Assembly (NCBI RefSeq): GCF_964340395.1
Contig: NC_135561.1
Span: forward strand, 14,790,461 to 14,837,960
From: Glandiceps talaboti
Lineage: Eukaryota; Hemichordata; Enteropneusta; Spengelidae
DNA length: 47,500 nucleotides
Direction of reading: 5' to 3'
Part shown: positions 19,901-33,398 of the stretch, in pieces
Layout of the letters: each line of letters begins with the position of its first letter
Position numbering within the stretch: the stretch's first letter is position 1
Position numbers and translations under genes: made by a program
The notes under the pieces: generated by a model
Told to the model about the DNA's origin: nothing
Databases searched by the model: none
What the model saw: the letters and a program-made list of their open reading frames with translations, nothing else

Positions 19901-22092
19901 ACTCCCTCTGGTCAGCAATTTATGAAGGTTACGAATTGTATGTAAATTCAAATTCCATTCAAACTATCACCAACGTCAATAGTTGATAAAATGATGTGCG
20001 CATGCTCAACATATCGATATATGTGGTACCCCATACGTCTGAGTTGGTACGGAGTAAATCAGCCTAAAACCTAGTGCCTTCCCACTTCAAAGAGAGCATA
20101 CATACTAGTTAAAAACGGAGATGCTACTCGTCCCTCCCTTCGTTTAACCATACGATCTCCCTTTTCACCATCACGTGCTGCAAATGCAATTTCCAAGCCT
20201 CTTGACGCAACAGGTATTTGTCATTTTCAGAGAATTAATTAAGTATTGAAATTAACAAGACTATCAAAACTCATTAAATTGACTTTGAAATATGATATCA
20301 ACGTGTGACCTCTTGACCCCAATCTAATGCAGCTGTGGAAATGACGACAATATTCAAATTACCGCCATTTGTTTCGGGCAGACAGACCTGTCAATGACAC
20401 AGGACAACTGTAGGGAATTTGTATAACATTTGTCGTGGACATACCAATAGTTGGCAAGGTGATGATACTGATAGTTCGGAATTTAGTATATGTATGACGT
20501 TTTTCCTGACCTTTGGAGAATAGAAAAATAACATAACAGAGTGACTTTTTCAGTTTTATTATAAAAATGCTGGTATCATTTTTAGTATATGTATTAACAG
20601 CCACATACTGAAGTGTCATTAACTTAACGGAGCATGCGCGAAGGAAATAAAAAAGGTTTTTAAAGGGGTACAGGCTGTGTTTACATGTCTTGGGGGTGTA
20701 CCTGTATTGATATTCAACTTACTGATGTATACTTAAACCATCACTTGCAACTGACTGAACTCAAACCTGGTATTGAGATATAACTTATAAATGATCAAAT
20801 GACGTAATTTATTGTACGTACATAAATATTGAGGAAATCCCTAATATACAATGAAATGTTCTAACAATTCCAGAAGACAATACCACAGGGTACATATACC
20901 AATATACTAGACTAGTTGAATCAAGGGTTTTAGTCACTATTGTCACTTGTAAGTAGTACCGTGGATCTATTAGATCCATGGTAGCCTTATATTGAGAGAT
21001 CTGAAATATTCGATGACAGCAGTGTCTACACTATCACTTGAGTAAAAGGCTTCTCAACTTACATGTTGCTTGTACTGTGCCACTTCATCTTTTTGCCGTT
21101 ATGTTTAAGAAAAAAACCAACTCATTTTCTGTAACGGTTATACTTTTATTAGGGAAAAAATGATAGGGGTTCAGCATACATTTTTTTCTTCAAAAATTGA
21201 AACCTATGTGACTCTCAAAATGTATCTTCATTAGTAAAATGGCCACCAAACATTGTAAAACTCTTTGGGGAAACTAATATAGTGTATCGATTTCATTGAA
21301 AAACAAAGGCTGTAATGATTTGAAAAGAGACCAGGAACAAGGACTTGGATATGGTGGTTTCATACGACAACGAGAAATTGACGGTTGTGCGATCCGACTT
21401 TCAATCAAATTTGTTACCTAGGTCTATGACATATTGTTTCGCTTCGAGCAAAACTGTTCTGAATTAATCAACCTAAACTGACATTTTGCTTCACTGTGAA
21501 AAGACATGATCACACAGGTGGAAATCGTTAGCTTTTGATTGTTCAGTATGGGTGTGGACATATTGCAGCAAGTATGTTACACATACGTAACATACATGTA
21601 CTCTAGTAACAGCTGATACCGTCATAAAGAAGCGAGTATTCGATATATAATGCTGACTTTGGCACTACACCGATTTTTTTTTAAATTCATGTTTGTTGTA
21701 TTAAAAAAAAAACTACACATGAATTAATTTGTTTTGTCAAATGTTATGATTTTCGCAACCGACACCGATCATGCTTAATTCCCAAAATCGAGTCTAAGTG
21801 AGCTGATTTCATACCTTGAAGGTTAACACGGTAGTACGAAGAATTTTGACAAATAAAACCGGATGTGACGCGAGTTGAATTGAATTGAATTGATGAATCA
21901 TAGAATAGTAAAATCGTGACTGGATGTTGAACGTCACTGAATGGAGTCCAAATAATTTAAAGTAATAGCGTTTGTATTCAGTGTAACTTATAGGAATGGA
22001 TTCGAGTATTTCTTCATTTATTACGGAAGAGGCACTCCCTCCAGCGGATAAAGAAAGATAATATATGAAAGAAATAAAGGTTTTTTAAATTA
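19901..22092. other. Intergenic, no gene seen
   Basis: Includes a 25-base near-palindrome accgtggatct-att-agatccatggt around 20958-20982. No coding or RNA gene was recognised. Confidence 0.5.
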
Positions 22093-22220
22093 CGAGTAAC
22101 ACTGAAGTAAAGCTACACTTTCTCTATGTGATACACCAAATTATAGCATTCATATTACAGCGAGTAACACTGAAGTAAAGCACTTTCTCTATGTGCTACA
22201 CTCACTTATAGCATTCATAT
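22093..22220 (+). repeat. 68-bp tandem duplication
   Basis: cgagtaacactgaagtaaag ... ctttctctatgtg ... ttatagcattcatat occurs at 22093-22155 and 22161-22220. The second copy lacks four bases and carries a few substitutions. Confidence 0.85.
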
Positions 22221-25200
22221 CAAGTGTAAAAGTACACTGTTTCAATTGGTTTATTTAAAAGCCTAGCGTGTGGGGCCTTTCTAATGTGGTCAATTGGCAA
22301 ATGAAACAGAATACGTTTACACTTAATATTGATGCTATAAACAATTGTGGTATATATATACAGAAAATGCTTTACTTTGGTGTTATGTAAAGCAACCGGG
22401 CCTACAACACAACAAATTTCAATCCGTGATGATGATGATGGTGGTGGTGAACGGCTGAATATAGTCCAAACAAATTGGAGTAATCACTATTGTATATACA
22501 CTATAAATACAATTGGCATATTTGCGTGGATCAAACAATTTGATGATAACGGTTACATAACAAGATTATGTCCCCTCTTATTTGAAAAGATCTGAGAAGA
22601 TAACAGCATTCTTCAGTACTGGCCATAATTCTGACCATGGCATAAATACAGAAGGAAAACTCAGCTCTTAACTTTGCAGCGAAGGCATCCATTAATCATA
22701 TCAACGCGTGCGCAGTTATAAATTATGAGAGATTCGTCACTTCATGGATACAATATATATATGTATATATATATATATATGTATACAAAATTAGATATTA
22801 ATATTAATGTTTGTTATTCATTTCATCACGCTCAATTGATGTCCACGAGACATGTTCATTTCAATTACTTGTTGAGGCAGGCTGGGACAAACTGGCTACA
22901 TAATGCAAAAACAAGACCAGGAACAATTGCATCCATTTGGACTGCAGGATGAGGCTTGTTAGGAATTGTTACTGTAACAATTGTAGCCGATATGTTACTA
23001 ATACCGACTAAAAATACTCCAACAATTCAAATGTGAATGTATGGTTGGTTGGTTGAAAAATAAATGTTATAAATGATCCCTGATATTTCTGCCTACCTGA
23101 ACCTTCTACATGTTGTCGTATCTTGTTTAACTGGAATGATTTCACGAGGTGGAAGTTAGGTTGGTATTCGTACGTTTTTACACGATTCGTTTGCAACGAT
23201 CGTTCACCCCAGGGTAGCATTTTGATAATTAATGAAGCAATATCGGCGCAGACGGCTGTGTTGTCGTGTTCATAAAATATGATACCTGTGAGTTGAAGCG
23301 TTTATAACAAAATAACAAATATGATATAGGCCAATTTGGAGATATGCATTGATAGGGATGTGTTTACAGCCCAGGGTTCAGTAGTCATGGACAACAACAA
23401 TGCGTAGATATTTACCTGCATCGCGGTCCCTGTGTGACTGCCCGCATATATGTTTACAAAACCGTATACCATCTTGGCATAACTACTCCTACTTTGTTCT
23501 TCCCGTCGCAACCCATAAATGGTGACGAAAATAGGTCACGTTAATTTTTTTTCTACGCCCACAAAACTGCCACGAAGGTGTAACTATCCTCAGTCTTGAT
23601 CCCAGACTTGAAATTCAAAATTACCGAATGTGCGGTATTCAACAGGTGTTTTTTTCACGACGCGTACACCACTGTGGTCTGTTTCGCTCGTCTATAGGAC
23701 GTACACCCACACTTCGGTTCACTTCAGTGTGTTTACTTAAATGGCGGGACTGTCATACTGAACCACAATATAATAGGTAAGAACCGAAAGCAACCAGTGT
23801 CATTTATTCAACTGTTGCTCTAATTACAATTTGAATGCTAATTTTCTTAGCAGACATGGTAATTTACAACTGAATAGAAAAGGACACTTCAAGCTTGTCG
23901 AAGTTTGAACCGGACCGGCCCATATATTCTCTGTCTGTGGTGCAATTGCCGTTTGCTCCGACTGGGTTTTACTAGCAAACCGGTAAAGGAAACGTCTGTG
24001 GATCTCTGTACTAGTAAATATTTCTCGGAGTACTACGTTTCGTGTACTAGATTCCGCTCTTAAAAGTTTATAAATGTCAATAAGAAAGGGGCCTTTGTGA
24101 GAAAGTTTCACACCTCCATGGTTTCTCTCACTATGTGCTTTTCGACTTTCAGGTACGTTGTCTCGTTGAAGTCGTACCTGATATGGAGGTTATGTACCGA
24201 CATAACACCGTTTACCGGATATTTAGTCGTACATAAGCTTTTAACAATCTTCGACTGATTCGTCATCACCAACACGAGTGGATAGCTTATATTTCTGATA
24301 ACAGTGGGAGTCCAATGTTTTCACTTGCATGTTAATCACAACCACGGCAAGAACGAAAAGTATTAATATTCGAGTTGGGTTACTCACCTCTACGGTCCAC
24401 CACACGTGTTAAATTACAGAACCATTTAGTCGCCTTTAGTCTGGTTATACTTTTGGAATAGTTTACGAACTTTCATCAATCGATTGATCGTCACGTTAGC
24501 CGAGTAAATGCTAGAGGTGTCTGGACTGTCACTCGCAGGGCACACTAAAAGGACGTGTGGTACATTCGGAGCAGAAGGACCCAGTTACATTATATATTTA
24601 AAAAGTGGAGAGCTCGTTCGAATGCAAATTTAAACACCGTCTCTGTTCAAATTCGAAGTTTGCATATGAATGTGAGGAATGTACCTATCCACTGAGTGGC
24701 TTTATCCTCATGACCTCTCAACCTTTCACTCGAACAGAATACGGTATGAAAAGTTGGTACGTCTTATGTAACGAGAGAGATAATGGGCTGTGAGACGGTG
24801 CTTGTGTGTCAACACAGGAATTGCTTGTATTATTATGTTATATGGTTTCCTTAGAGGGACATACTACTGTTTCGCACACCGCAAGGTTATTTGCACCACA
24901 TGGATACTTACACACCTTTCGTTTTCGTCGACACGCTTGACTTGTACCTGACGTCCTTAATTCATACACACATACATCTAAAAGGGGATGACTTGCGATC
25001 GTTGTTACTGCGATCGATGTAAATCAAAGTTCTTTCAATGAGTCGATTGTAATATTCTTTGCCCATTTGCAGTATGACGGCCTTCGAAGTTGTTTAGAGT
25101 AAACACGATGGCTTCCAAGTGTATCGCACACACACATACAATGTTCTTTCAATATGCATACAATTTTCGTATGCCATAGCTAGGACACTCATCGCTGAAT

Positions 25201-26603
25201 AAAAACAAAAGAACACTTTATAGACAACAGGACAATGGTAGATACTATGTTAATGTTATAGTGATTGTATTGTATATTGCATTGTATTCTCAATGATCCA
25301 GGGAATTCTTTGGACAACACTGAGTGTTGTTTGCTGACTCAAATTCTCTGACGTATGCGAACCAAGTCAAAATATCACGCTGGATACGAAATAGGAACGG
25401 AATCGGTCAATGTCCGGTCAAGGCATTCTAAAGAACTCAACAACCCAACATCACAAGAATGCAAACAGCGAGAATAATTAGTGTCGGAATTCAATTTAAA
25501 AACCAAAAAAATCAAACGAATAACAAATGACCACATATAATAATGTTATCATATTAAATTACGTTATACCGAGTCATGGTAATATTGCAAGTTACTTATA
25601 AGGGAGAAAGACAGTGTGTCTCCTGTGGTCAGTCACAAGATTCTACCCTAGTACTAGTAGTCAGTCACGAGTAATGTTATGTTCGTGGCTTGTCCGAGTC
25701 GATGGCCAGTCGAGTCTCCGAGAAAAACGTTAATTAATGTCTGCATAGTACACTTGCAAAGTTTAGTATCACAGATACTTATATTTTAGACATATCATGT
25801 TTAGAAATCTTTTCCTTTAAAAGTTCATGACACTTGTGACAAAAACTTGTTCCTGTGCATTTTTCATGCCCCCCTCCCACCCCCGCCTCCGGGAGGAAGG
25901 TACAGTTCAGTTTGTTGATTACATTCGGTGATAGGAGAACGATCGAAAAAAAATTGACTGCTGGTTAGAAGTATAGCTCCTTGGATAGCTTATATTGTGA
26001 CTTGGAACTTCCAGTTGACAGGAGGAGTAAGGAATAGATGAAGATGTTATGTGGAGAGTATATTCACGACACATTGAACCACTGAATGGAGACGTAACAT
26101 ACATGTTATAAGCGTACCTATTTAAGGTTTTTAAATTTGAATGGATTTTGCTGGCGATAATTCGCAAGATCCTGTCATGGATTAACGGATTTGAAATTAA
26201 GTTTGGGATCAGACATGACGTCATTAAACACCTAGTTAAAGAAATAAATATTTTTTATTGCACGGGTGTCAAGACAATAGGTACACTAACATCGTATGTC
26301 TGGAGATGTCATTCAAGTTAAAGTTTTAATTAGTGTTCTTTGTTTCATTTTCATCTCCTATGCGTGACTTATTGTGATTTAATTAGTGTAACGACCATAG
26401 CGTCACATGTTGGCGACTTCGATTTTGACTACGGAGCTGAGAGCTCCTGTCTCTCCTAGTTCTGGGCTTTAATAAAGTCTATGTTTCAGTTATACTCCAT
26501 ATATCGTCTCATCTGCAGTTTTACTGCAATCCGATATGCCACTCTCAGAGTCTCAGTTAGTTATGATAACCCCAAAACAATAATTTTTTTGAAGTAATGA
26601 TTT
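22221..26603. other. Intergenic, no gene supported
   Basis: Contains an (AT)n tract at 22752-22786 and a stem CAGGTACG...CGTACCTG at about 24150-24180. TGACGTCA occurs at 26216-26223. 26386-26520 begins TGTAACGACC and contains a TTAATAAAGTC poly(A)-type signal, resembling an LTR fragment, unproven. ORFs of 60-100 codons here have no recognisable domain. Confidence 0.5.
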
Positions 26604-26604
26604 A

Positions 26605-26684
<80 letters not shown>

Positions 26685-26692
26685 CCTGCCTG

Positions 26693-26757
<65 letters not shown>

Positions 26758-26964
26758 ATGTATGTATGTATGTGTATGTATGTATGTATGTATGTATGTG
26801 TGTGTGTATGTATGTATGTATGTATGTATGTATGTATGTATGTATGTATGTATGTATGTATGTATGTATGTATGTATGTGTGTATGTATGTGTGTATGCA
26901 TGCATGTATGTATGTATGTATGTATGTATGTATGTATGTATGTATGTATGTGTGTGTGTGTGTC
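26604..26964 (+). repeat. Compound microsatellite (TGTC)n-(TATG)n
   Basis: TGTC units to about 26756 with one CTACCTGCCTGCT interruption, then TATG units with TGTG variants to 26964. One T-to-C type change separates the two motifs. Cys/Leu/Val and Tyr/Val/Cys ORFs here are artefacts. Confidence 0.95.
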
Positions 26965-27003
26965 TACCACCATATACTTCATAATATAATTATCTTTATT
27001 ATT

Positions 27004-27476
<473 letters not shown>

Positions 27477-27487
27477 CACACACACGC

Positions 27488-27525
<38 letters not shown>

Positions 27526-27558
27526 GGACGGACGGACGGACAGACGGACGGACGGACG

Positions 27559-27614
<56 letters not shown>

Positions 27615-27729
27615 GGCATGCAGACAGACAGACAGATAGACAGACAGACAAGCAGGCAGGCACACGGACAGATACACAGGCAGGCAGGCAGACAGACAGA
27701 CAGACATACAGACAGACAGACAGACAGAC

Positions 27730-27816
<87 letters not shown>

Positions 27817-28008
27817 CCGACCGACCGACAGATAGACAGACAGATAGACAGACAGACAGACAGATATATAGACAGACAGACAGACATATAGACAGACAGA
27901 CAGACAGACAGGCAGGCAGGCAGACATAGACAGACAGACAGACAGACAGACACATACAAACAGACAGACAGTCAGACAGACAGACAGACAGATAGACAGA
28001 CAGACGGG
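27477..28008 (+). repeat. Mosaic GAYA array: (GACA)n, (GACG)n, (GATA)n, (CCGA)n, GGCA
   Basis: About 530 bases. Blocks of GACG (27520-27565), GATA (27730-27815) and CCGACCGA (27817-27828) sit inside a GACA background, each differing from GACA by one substitution per unit. Confidence 0.95.
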
Positions 28009-28685
28009 GAAAGCATGTACGCTACAACATGTCGTTCACCTTCGTCTTGTAGCCCCAGGTGCCTCTGTAAATAACCTTAGAAAGATACCAAGCTATTTTT
28101 AGTATGCTTAATTTGACTTCTCTACATGTATAATGATAACATGTAGGGGTAGAATCTAATCAAGCAATTGCATTCACCATGTCTTCCCATATCTGTCAAT
28201 TGATCTGAACGGATCTCTCTACATCAGTGAATTCTGAATCGTCAGAGGTAGCCGCCACAATTGGGTTAAGGTAACTGTAGGTATGTCGATGGTTTGATAT
28301 GACACATGTCCTTGACAATGGCTAGCATGCCATCAGCTTTTATCTTATTGCAGCGAGTGTTATGCTTCGTGCCTATGCAATAGATGACGTGTCACACATA
28401 TTACCCATGACACCATTGTCATTCTGAGCTATTTACCTGTCAATATCAATATGAATATATATCTCCCCCCAAATATTTTCATTAAAATGTAGTCAATCTT
28501 TGGTTCCCCAGGGTTGCGATTATTCGATGCTAACATGTCACATTTAATAGACATATTAAACACATTCCAGAGCCAATTATATAAGAATATAAGGGGTTTG
28601 CTAGAGTTCATACAATACATAAAAAATGCCATTATATATGTTGTCTCTCTGCCTACCTTCATTTTGTCCCCTGTTTTTTATCACG
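28009..28685. other. Intergenic, no gene seen
   Basis: An open frame on the minus strand at 28429-28662 has no recognisable motif. No RNA gene. Confidence 0.5.
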
Positions 28686-28904
<219 letters not shown>

Positions 28905-29867
28905 ACAGTACCTTTCTGTCTTTGTCTCTCTCTGTGTGTGTGCACATTCCCTGTTTATTAAAAACATAATTTCAATACACGTATACGTATATGTTAATAA
29001 AAATATCGCATCGCATCCATTGACTCAATGTCACTGGTTTCATTTACACAGACCTACGTATATGCCTGCATCATAGAGACGAGTTAAAATAATTGGCAAG
29101 CAAAATGTGATTATGGAGTCAAGTAACACGAGACAGTTTGTTCATGCTAAGTTAATTAGTTTCTATTTTTAGACCAAAAGGTGGAGGCATCGCGGTATCA
29201 TCGACGAAATCGGATCTATTTGACAGTCACAGATGTATCGATTCTACACAGCTTGAATTATTTACCTCCCTTCTTAAGTACTAGAGACAACCGAGTGAGG
29301 ATTTAGTATTATTTACGTTAAACACAGAGTAGCTCTGTCGGGTCAAGTATTCTAGACAACAGCGTACGTCTTTAAAACATACAATATACATATATATACA
29401 TATGAATGCGTTTAGAATCCCTGCATGTACATGTGCAGTCCGCGTGGATGTTCTCTTTAAAGTATATTGTGTTATTTTTAGTACACTTATTCAGTGTCAC
29501 GTTTTTGAAGGAAACAATTATCTGTTTGAGATTATGTATGCTACTGCTTGATAAAGGTTTAATTTGATAGTTATGGAAAACAGGTTACTTTCTTTACCTG
29601 TGGTGAATACATTTAGTAGGCGTCGATTTAGTTGCTAGGCAATAATATGTTCCAACTTGTTTGCTTTTTTTTTAAAGCTGCACTAGCTGCAACTGAACTG
29701 ACTTAAAATGTTTGTAAGATGTAATGTATATTATGTTTGTTTGTTTACATGAGGTTCTCTAATACTCCAAGCGCTTTACCCCTGACACAGAGATGTATAA
29801 CAGCAAAATGGCCCTTCATACTTCCTCCTCAACTCCGTGGGGGGGGGGGGGGGCATACAATACATTA
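28905..29867. other. Intergenic, no gene seen
   Basis: Contains a G homopolymer near 29838-29853. A segment at 29668-29690 (tttaaagctgcactagctg) resembles 46626-46644. Confidence 0.5.
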
Positions 29868-30080
29868 CCTCGGTGAGCGCAGAGGATTAAATCATTCACA
29901 TTGCAACCTCCATCCTACCAGGTCCCCAATTATATAGCTGGTTTGACTGAAGCATAGTCGTGGTCCAAATATTGCCCAAGGACTTTAGCCATTGAGAAAC
30001 AACAAACGGCAGTGGCGAGGCTCAGACATGCAACCTCGCTACATATTCCAAGTACTTGAACACCGCGCCATTGTGACTTA
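29868..30080 (-). mobile_element. tRNA-derived SINE with a metazoan-type conserved body
   Basis: On the minus strand the element starts with a tRNA-like head: tggcgcggtgttcaagtact as a degenerate A box, then gcgaggttgcatgtctgagc and ctcgcc as a degenerate B box. The body reads ctaaagtccttgggcaatat, then ccacgactatgcttcagtca and aaccagctatataattgggg, ending gtaggatggaggttgcaatg. This order (tRNA head, CTTGGGCAA, a CAGTC...CCAGCT block, GGGGACCTGG) is what I know from broadly distributed animal SINEs such as the Meta-domain class. The mutated B box suggests an old, inactive copy. The tail boundary is uncertain. Confidence 0.65.
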
Positions 30081-30897
30081 CCTCGATAAATATCGTACAT
30101 CCTGCACAGTATTGAATTGCCTGTTATACGTGGTACACGAATCATGTAGCAGTACACGTAGCATGGTGCAATATATCTGATCAGATTGTTTTTTGGTCCG
30201 CACCTAAAAATCAGTGTTTTAATGAGGCGTAATTTCAACTTATTAATATACTTCATGTATTTATAGAGAAAATATGTTTATTTATTTGACATGTACACTG
30301 TCTAATTATTGACATGTTAAGAAAACGTTGGTCATTTGATCGAAACTATAATACCCCGCCAGTTACAGCTGGTGCAGATATATTAGAGACCGCTACATAA
30401 TATGTCTCTTGATATCAACGTGTTATGAAGAGACGACTTTTCGGCACCTTCAAAGCCAGTTTTAATTGTCTATTGCTGATAAAAAAAAACGATATTCTAG
30501 CCAGGAGCATTTCTATAGTGTAAGGATTGTAACCGTAGAGACCTTAAATTCAAATATCTTGTCAAGTAACGTACTTGTAGATATAGAATAGAGTCCAGCT
30601 AATCAATATAGTTCGAACCAACAACAGTCTTGTAGTCATTTTTTTGCGAATGATATACATGCATCCAGACTATTCAAATGTTTACTGCATACTTCTACTC
30701 AGAATATGCTAAAATCCAACAAAATAATGAGCGGCTAGCTGCCGTCTTGGAGCAAAGACTTAAACAGATGAAAAAGAATATGTTCTCTGATTAGACATAC
30801 GATGCCAACTAAAATAATGCCCAACAAGTTTACATAAAACAAGAAATACCCTCGGTTTTAGGTCAAAAGATAGAGAAAATATTTATGTCTGTTTTAT
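30081..30897. other. Intergenic, no gene seen
   Basis: AT-rich unique-looking sequence between the SINE and the foldback element. Confidence 0.55.
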
Positions 30898-31256
30898 AGT
30901 ACAACTTCAGACATCAGACTCTGGACGAACGGAAACTGTTACAAACAGGGGAAGTAAACAGCTGAATTGCATTAACAACACTTGGCACAGCGCCAGGATG
31001 ACGGAAGGACAGAGACTTGCCTTATATTCTATCATTTGATAAGAACAGTTTTATGGCCACATTTCCAGTTCCCCTGGCATTTCATGCACGTGACAAAGAG
31101 GCCATAAAACTGTTCTCATCAAACCATGGTGTGTAATACAAATCTCTGCTGTTCCAACTTGCTGAGCCAAGTGTTATTAATCCAATTCTTGTTGTTTACT
31201 ATCCCTGTTTGTAACAGGTTCCATTCTTATACGGTCTGATGTCGACAGTTGTACTC
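30898..31256. mobile_element. Foldback element with 160-bp arms (about 359 bp)
   Basis: The right arm (31099-31256) contains ggccataaaactgttct, then ccaagtgttattaatccaat, then tgtttactatccctgtttgt, gtctgatgt and agttgtact. The left arm read on the minus strand gives the same series with substitutions: ggccataaaactgttct, ccaagtgttgttaatgcaat, tgtttacttcccctgtttgt, gtctgatgt, agttgtact. The loop is only about 39 bases (31060-31098). No ORF. A third arm copy stands alone at 33240-33398, so this is a repeated family. Confidence 0.8.
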
Positions 31257-31791
31257 CTTCTCAGCGAGAACACGTGACGCTCAGAGTGTTTTAAAATGTG
31301 ATTGTACTGCCGGGTCTGTAACGATGTTCACAGCTGTGGAAAAAAATGAGGTTTTCTAGGCCATTTGACACGAATGTCAGATAAAATACTCATCCCATCC
31401 CAAAACTCATTAGCCTACTTTCCACGGTCACACATTAAAAAAAAACACCATCGATATCAAATTACTTGTTGGTTTGTATCCCAGCTTTGAACACCTGTGT
31501 TATCATCAATCCCATAATGCATCTGTTTGTCAGAACAGCGCATACAGAGACGAGTTTATAATTGGCCAGTCACAGCAGTATGTATGGATATTCATCGGGT
31601 CCCACTGCGTGTCAATGTCAGGGTCAATTCTTGATGTTTATTTGGTCTGAAAATACATTTCCTTTGGAGAGTGTAATCGTTAGAGGTTACCATGTGGGAA
31701 ATAAGTACGCTTGGTTGTCAATAGAAACTAGAGCTCATGTATAATCTGCGAAAAAAACATCTATGCTTTAATGCGCACTCACTGGCAAAAT
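31257..31791. other. Intergenic, no gene seen
   Basis: No recognisable exon or RNA gene between the foldback element and the GAA array. Confidence 0.55.
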
Positions 31792-31807
31792 CTTCAACAT
31801 GTTGAAG
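31792..31807. repeat. Perfect 16-bp palindrome CTTCAACATGTTGAAG
   Basis: An exact palindrome ending 13 bases before the GAA array. Its GAAG edge is close to the array motif. Confidence 0.8.
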
Positions 31808-31820
31808 GTGGCCAGTTATG

Positions 31821-32198
31821 GAAGAAGAAGAAGAAGAAGAAGAAGAAGAAGAAGAAGAAGAAGAAGAAGAAGAAGAAGAAGAAGAAGAAGAAGAAGAAGA
31901 AGAAGAAGAAGAAGAAGAAGAAGAAGAAGAAGAAGAAGAAGAAGAAGAAGAAGAAGAAGAAGAAGAAGAAGAAGAAGAAGAAGAAGAAGAAGAAGAAGAA
32001 GAAGAAGAAGAAGAAGAAGAAGAAGAAGAAGAAGAAGAAGAAGAAGAAGAAGAAGAAGAAGAAGAAGAAGAAGAAGAAGAAGAAGAAGAAGAAGAAGAAG
32101 AAGAAGAAGAAGAAGAAGAAGAAGAAGAAGAAGAAGAAGAAGAAGAAGAAGAAGAAGAAGAAGAAGAAGAAGAAGAAGAAGAAGAAGAAGAAGAAGAA
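31821..32198 (+). repeat. Perfect (GAA)126 array
   Basis: 378 bases with no interruption that I can see. The plus strand is pure purine with mirror symmetry, the class that forms H-DNA or sticky DNA; long GAA tracts impair transcription in the human FXN intron. Poly-Glu, poly-Lys, poly-Arg and poly-Ser ORFs across it are artefacts. Confidence 0.97.
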
Positions 32199-33120
32199 AT
32201 TAATGCCATAATGGCATGGAATACTTCAATGCTTATGGTAAGCAGGAATGAGACAAGTTTTACGCAAAGACGTACTAATAAGTGTTAGTAACTTATCAAA
32301 GTATAAACACCACCTGATCCACGGATCCCACAACTCTTCTTGCGGATAGAATGGTATACACATTACAACGACCGAGTCCGACTTTTACTGTTACATTATA
32401 ACTTCCACGAATATATAAACAAACTGATGAAAACTCTTGTGACGCTACATCAAAGGCACCCACTTTGTTTTTGTATCAGTTGAATAACTGTTTTAACTAA
32501 TTTTGTCTTTGTATTCACTTGATGATCAAGTCTTGCCTTCAAGTTGGCTCATTCATTGAAGTAAACCCACTGGTGTGTTTTTTTCGCGGGTTGTACATGC
32601 ATGTATATGGAAATGAAACTGTGGGTATATATGAGATATGCTAACTGTAACAACACATATCCTATAATAGTAGCTAGCTATAGAGTCGCATGGTTAGGTT
32701 TTACTTTAGATGCATTGTCAGTTAAGCATAAGACATTTAAATAGGTGTATGTATAGTTTCAAACAAAATCTCAACCTTTACATAATAAAGATCACAAATA
32801 CCATATTGCACAACAATAGGTGATATTGAGTACCCCCTAACTTGCAAATGTGTCTAATTAGTACACAATTATATAGCTATTAGTAGAGCCCTGTCGCATG
32901 CACATATGGTCTGAATTTTAATTTGTTGTGTATAATGTCTGTTTTGCGTAGAACCATGTTCATGTTTCTTTATATGGTAATATTTCATTTTTAACAATGA
33001 AAGCATTGCAATAAAAAGAGTTTAGGATGAAATTCAACATGGAACCTGTTGACCCCTGACTCCTGAAATGATTTGTCACTTTCTGTACCCCCTTGTGCAC
33101 ACATACCGTTTTGAGATTAG
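32199..33120. other. Intergenic, no gene seen
   Basis: AT-rich, no recognisable exon. Confidence 0.55.
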
Positions 33121-33205
33121 ATTTAGATATTATTTCCAAATAATTCTCTTGTTGGTTCAGGCATGGAAGATATGAATTACCTAAAGGGCTTTGGCATTAC
33201 GAGTT
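33121..33205. repeat. Dispersed repeat, copy 1 (partner at 41730-41813)
   Basis: atttagatattatttccaaa, then taattctcttg and acctaaagggc, aligns over about 85 bases with 41730-41813 at roughly 70% identity. Each copy is preceded by a CCCCCT...GTGCACA segment. It lies directly beside the solo foldback arm at 33240. Confidence 0.65.
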
Positions 33206-33239
33206 GCTAGTCGCTACTATTAGCTATATGACTGTACAC

Positions 33240-33398
33240 ATAAAGAGGTCATAAATCTGGCAGTGTTCTTTGCAAACCATGAAATGTAATACAAGTCTCT
33301 GCTGTTCAAACATGCTGAAACAAGTGTTATTAATCCAATTCCGTTGTTTACTTTCCATTTGTAAGAGGTTCCATTCGTCCATGGTTTCGGATGTCGAA
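33240..33398. mobile_element. Solo arm of the 30.9-kb foldback family
   Basis: Aligns with the right arm 31095-31245: aaagaggtcataaa, gtaatacaagtctctgctgt, caagtgttattaatccaatt, gttgtttac, ggttccattcgtccatgg, gatgtcga. No matching left arm lies beside it, so it may be a fragment or the other arm was lost. Confidence 0.75.

Noticed and set aside
30000-30080. tRNA gene
   Set aside because: The head is tRNA-like but the B box is mutated and a SINE body follows, so it is a SINE.
31718-32288. Long ORFs of poly-Glu, poly-Lys, poly-Arg and poly-Ser
   Set aside because: They are the frames of a perfect GAA/TTC array with no flanking coding sequence.
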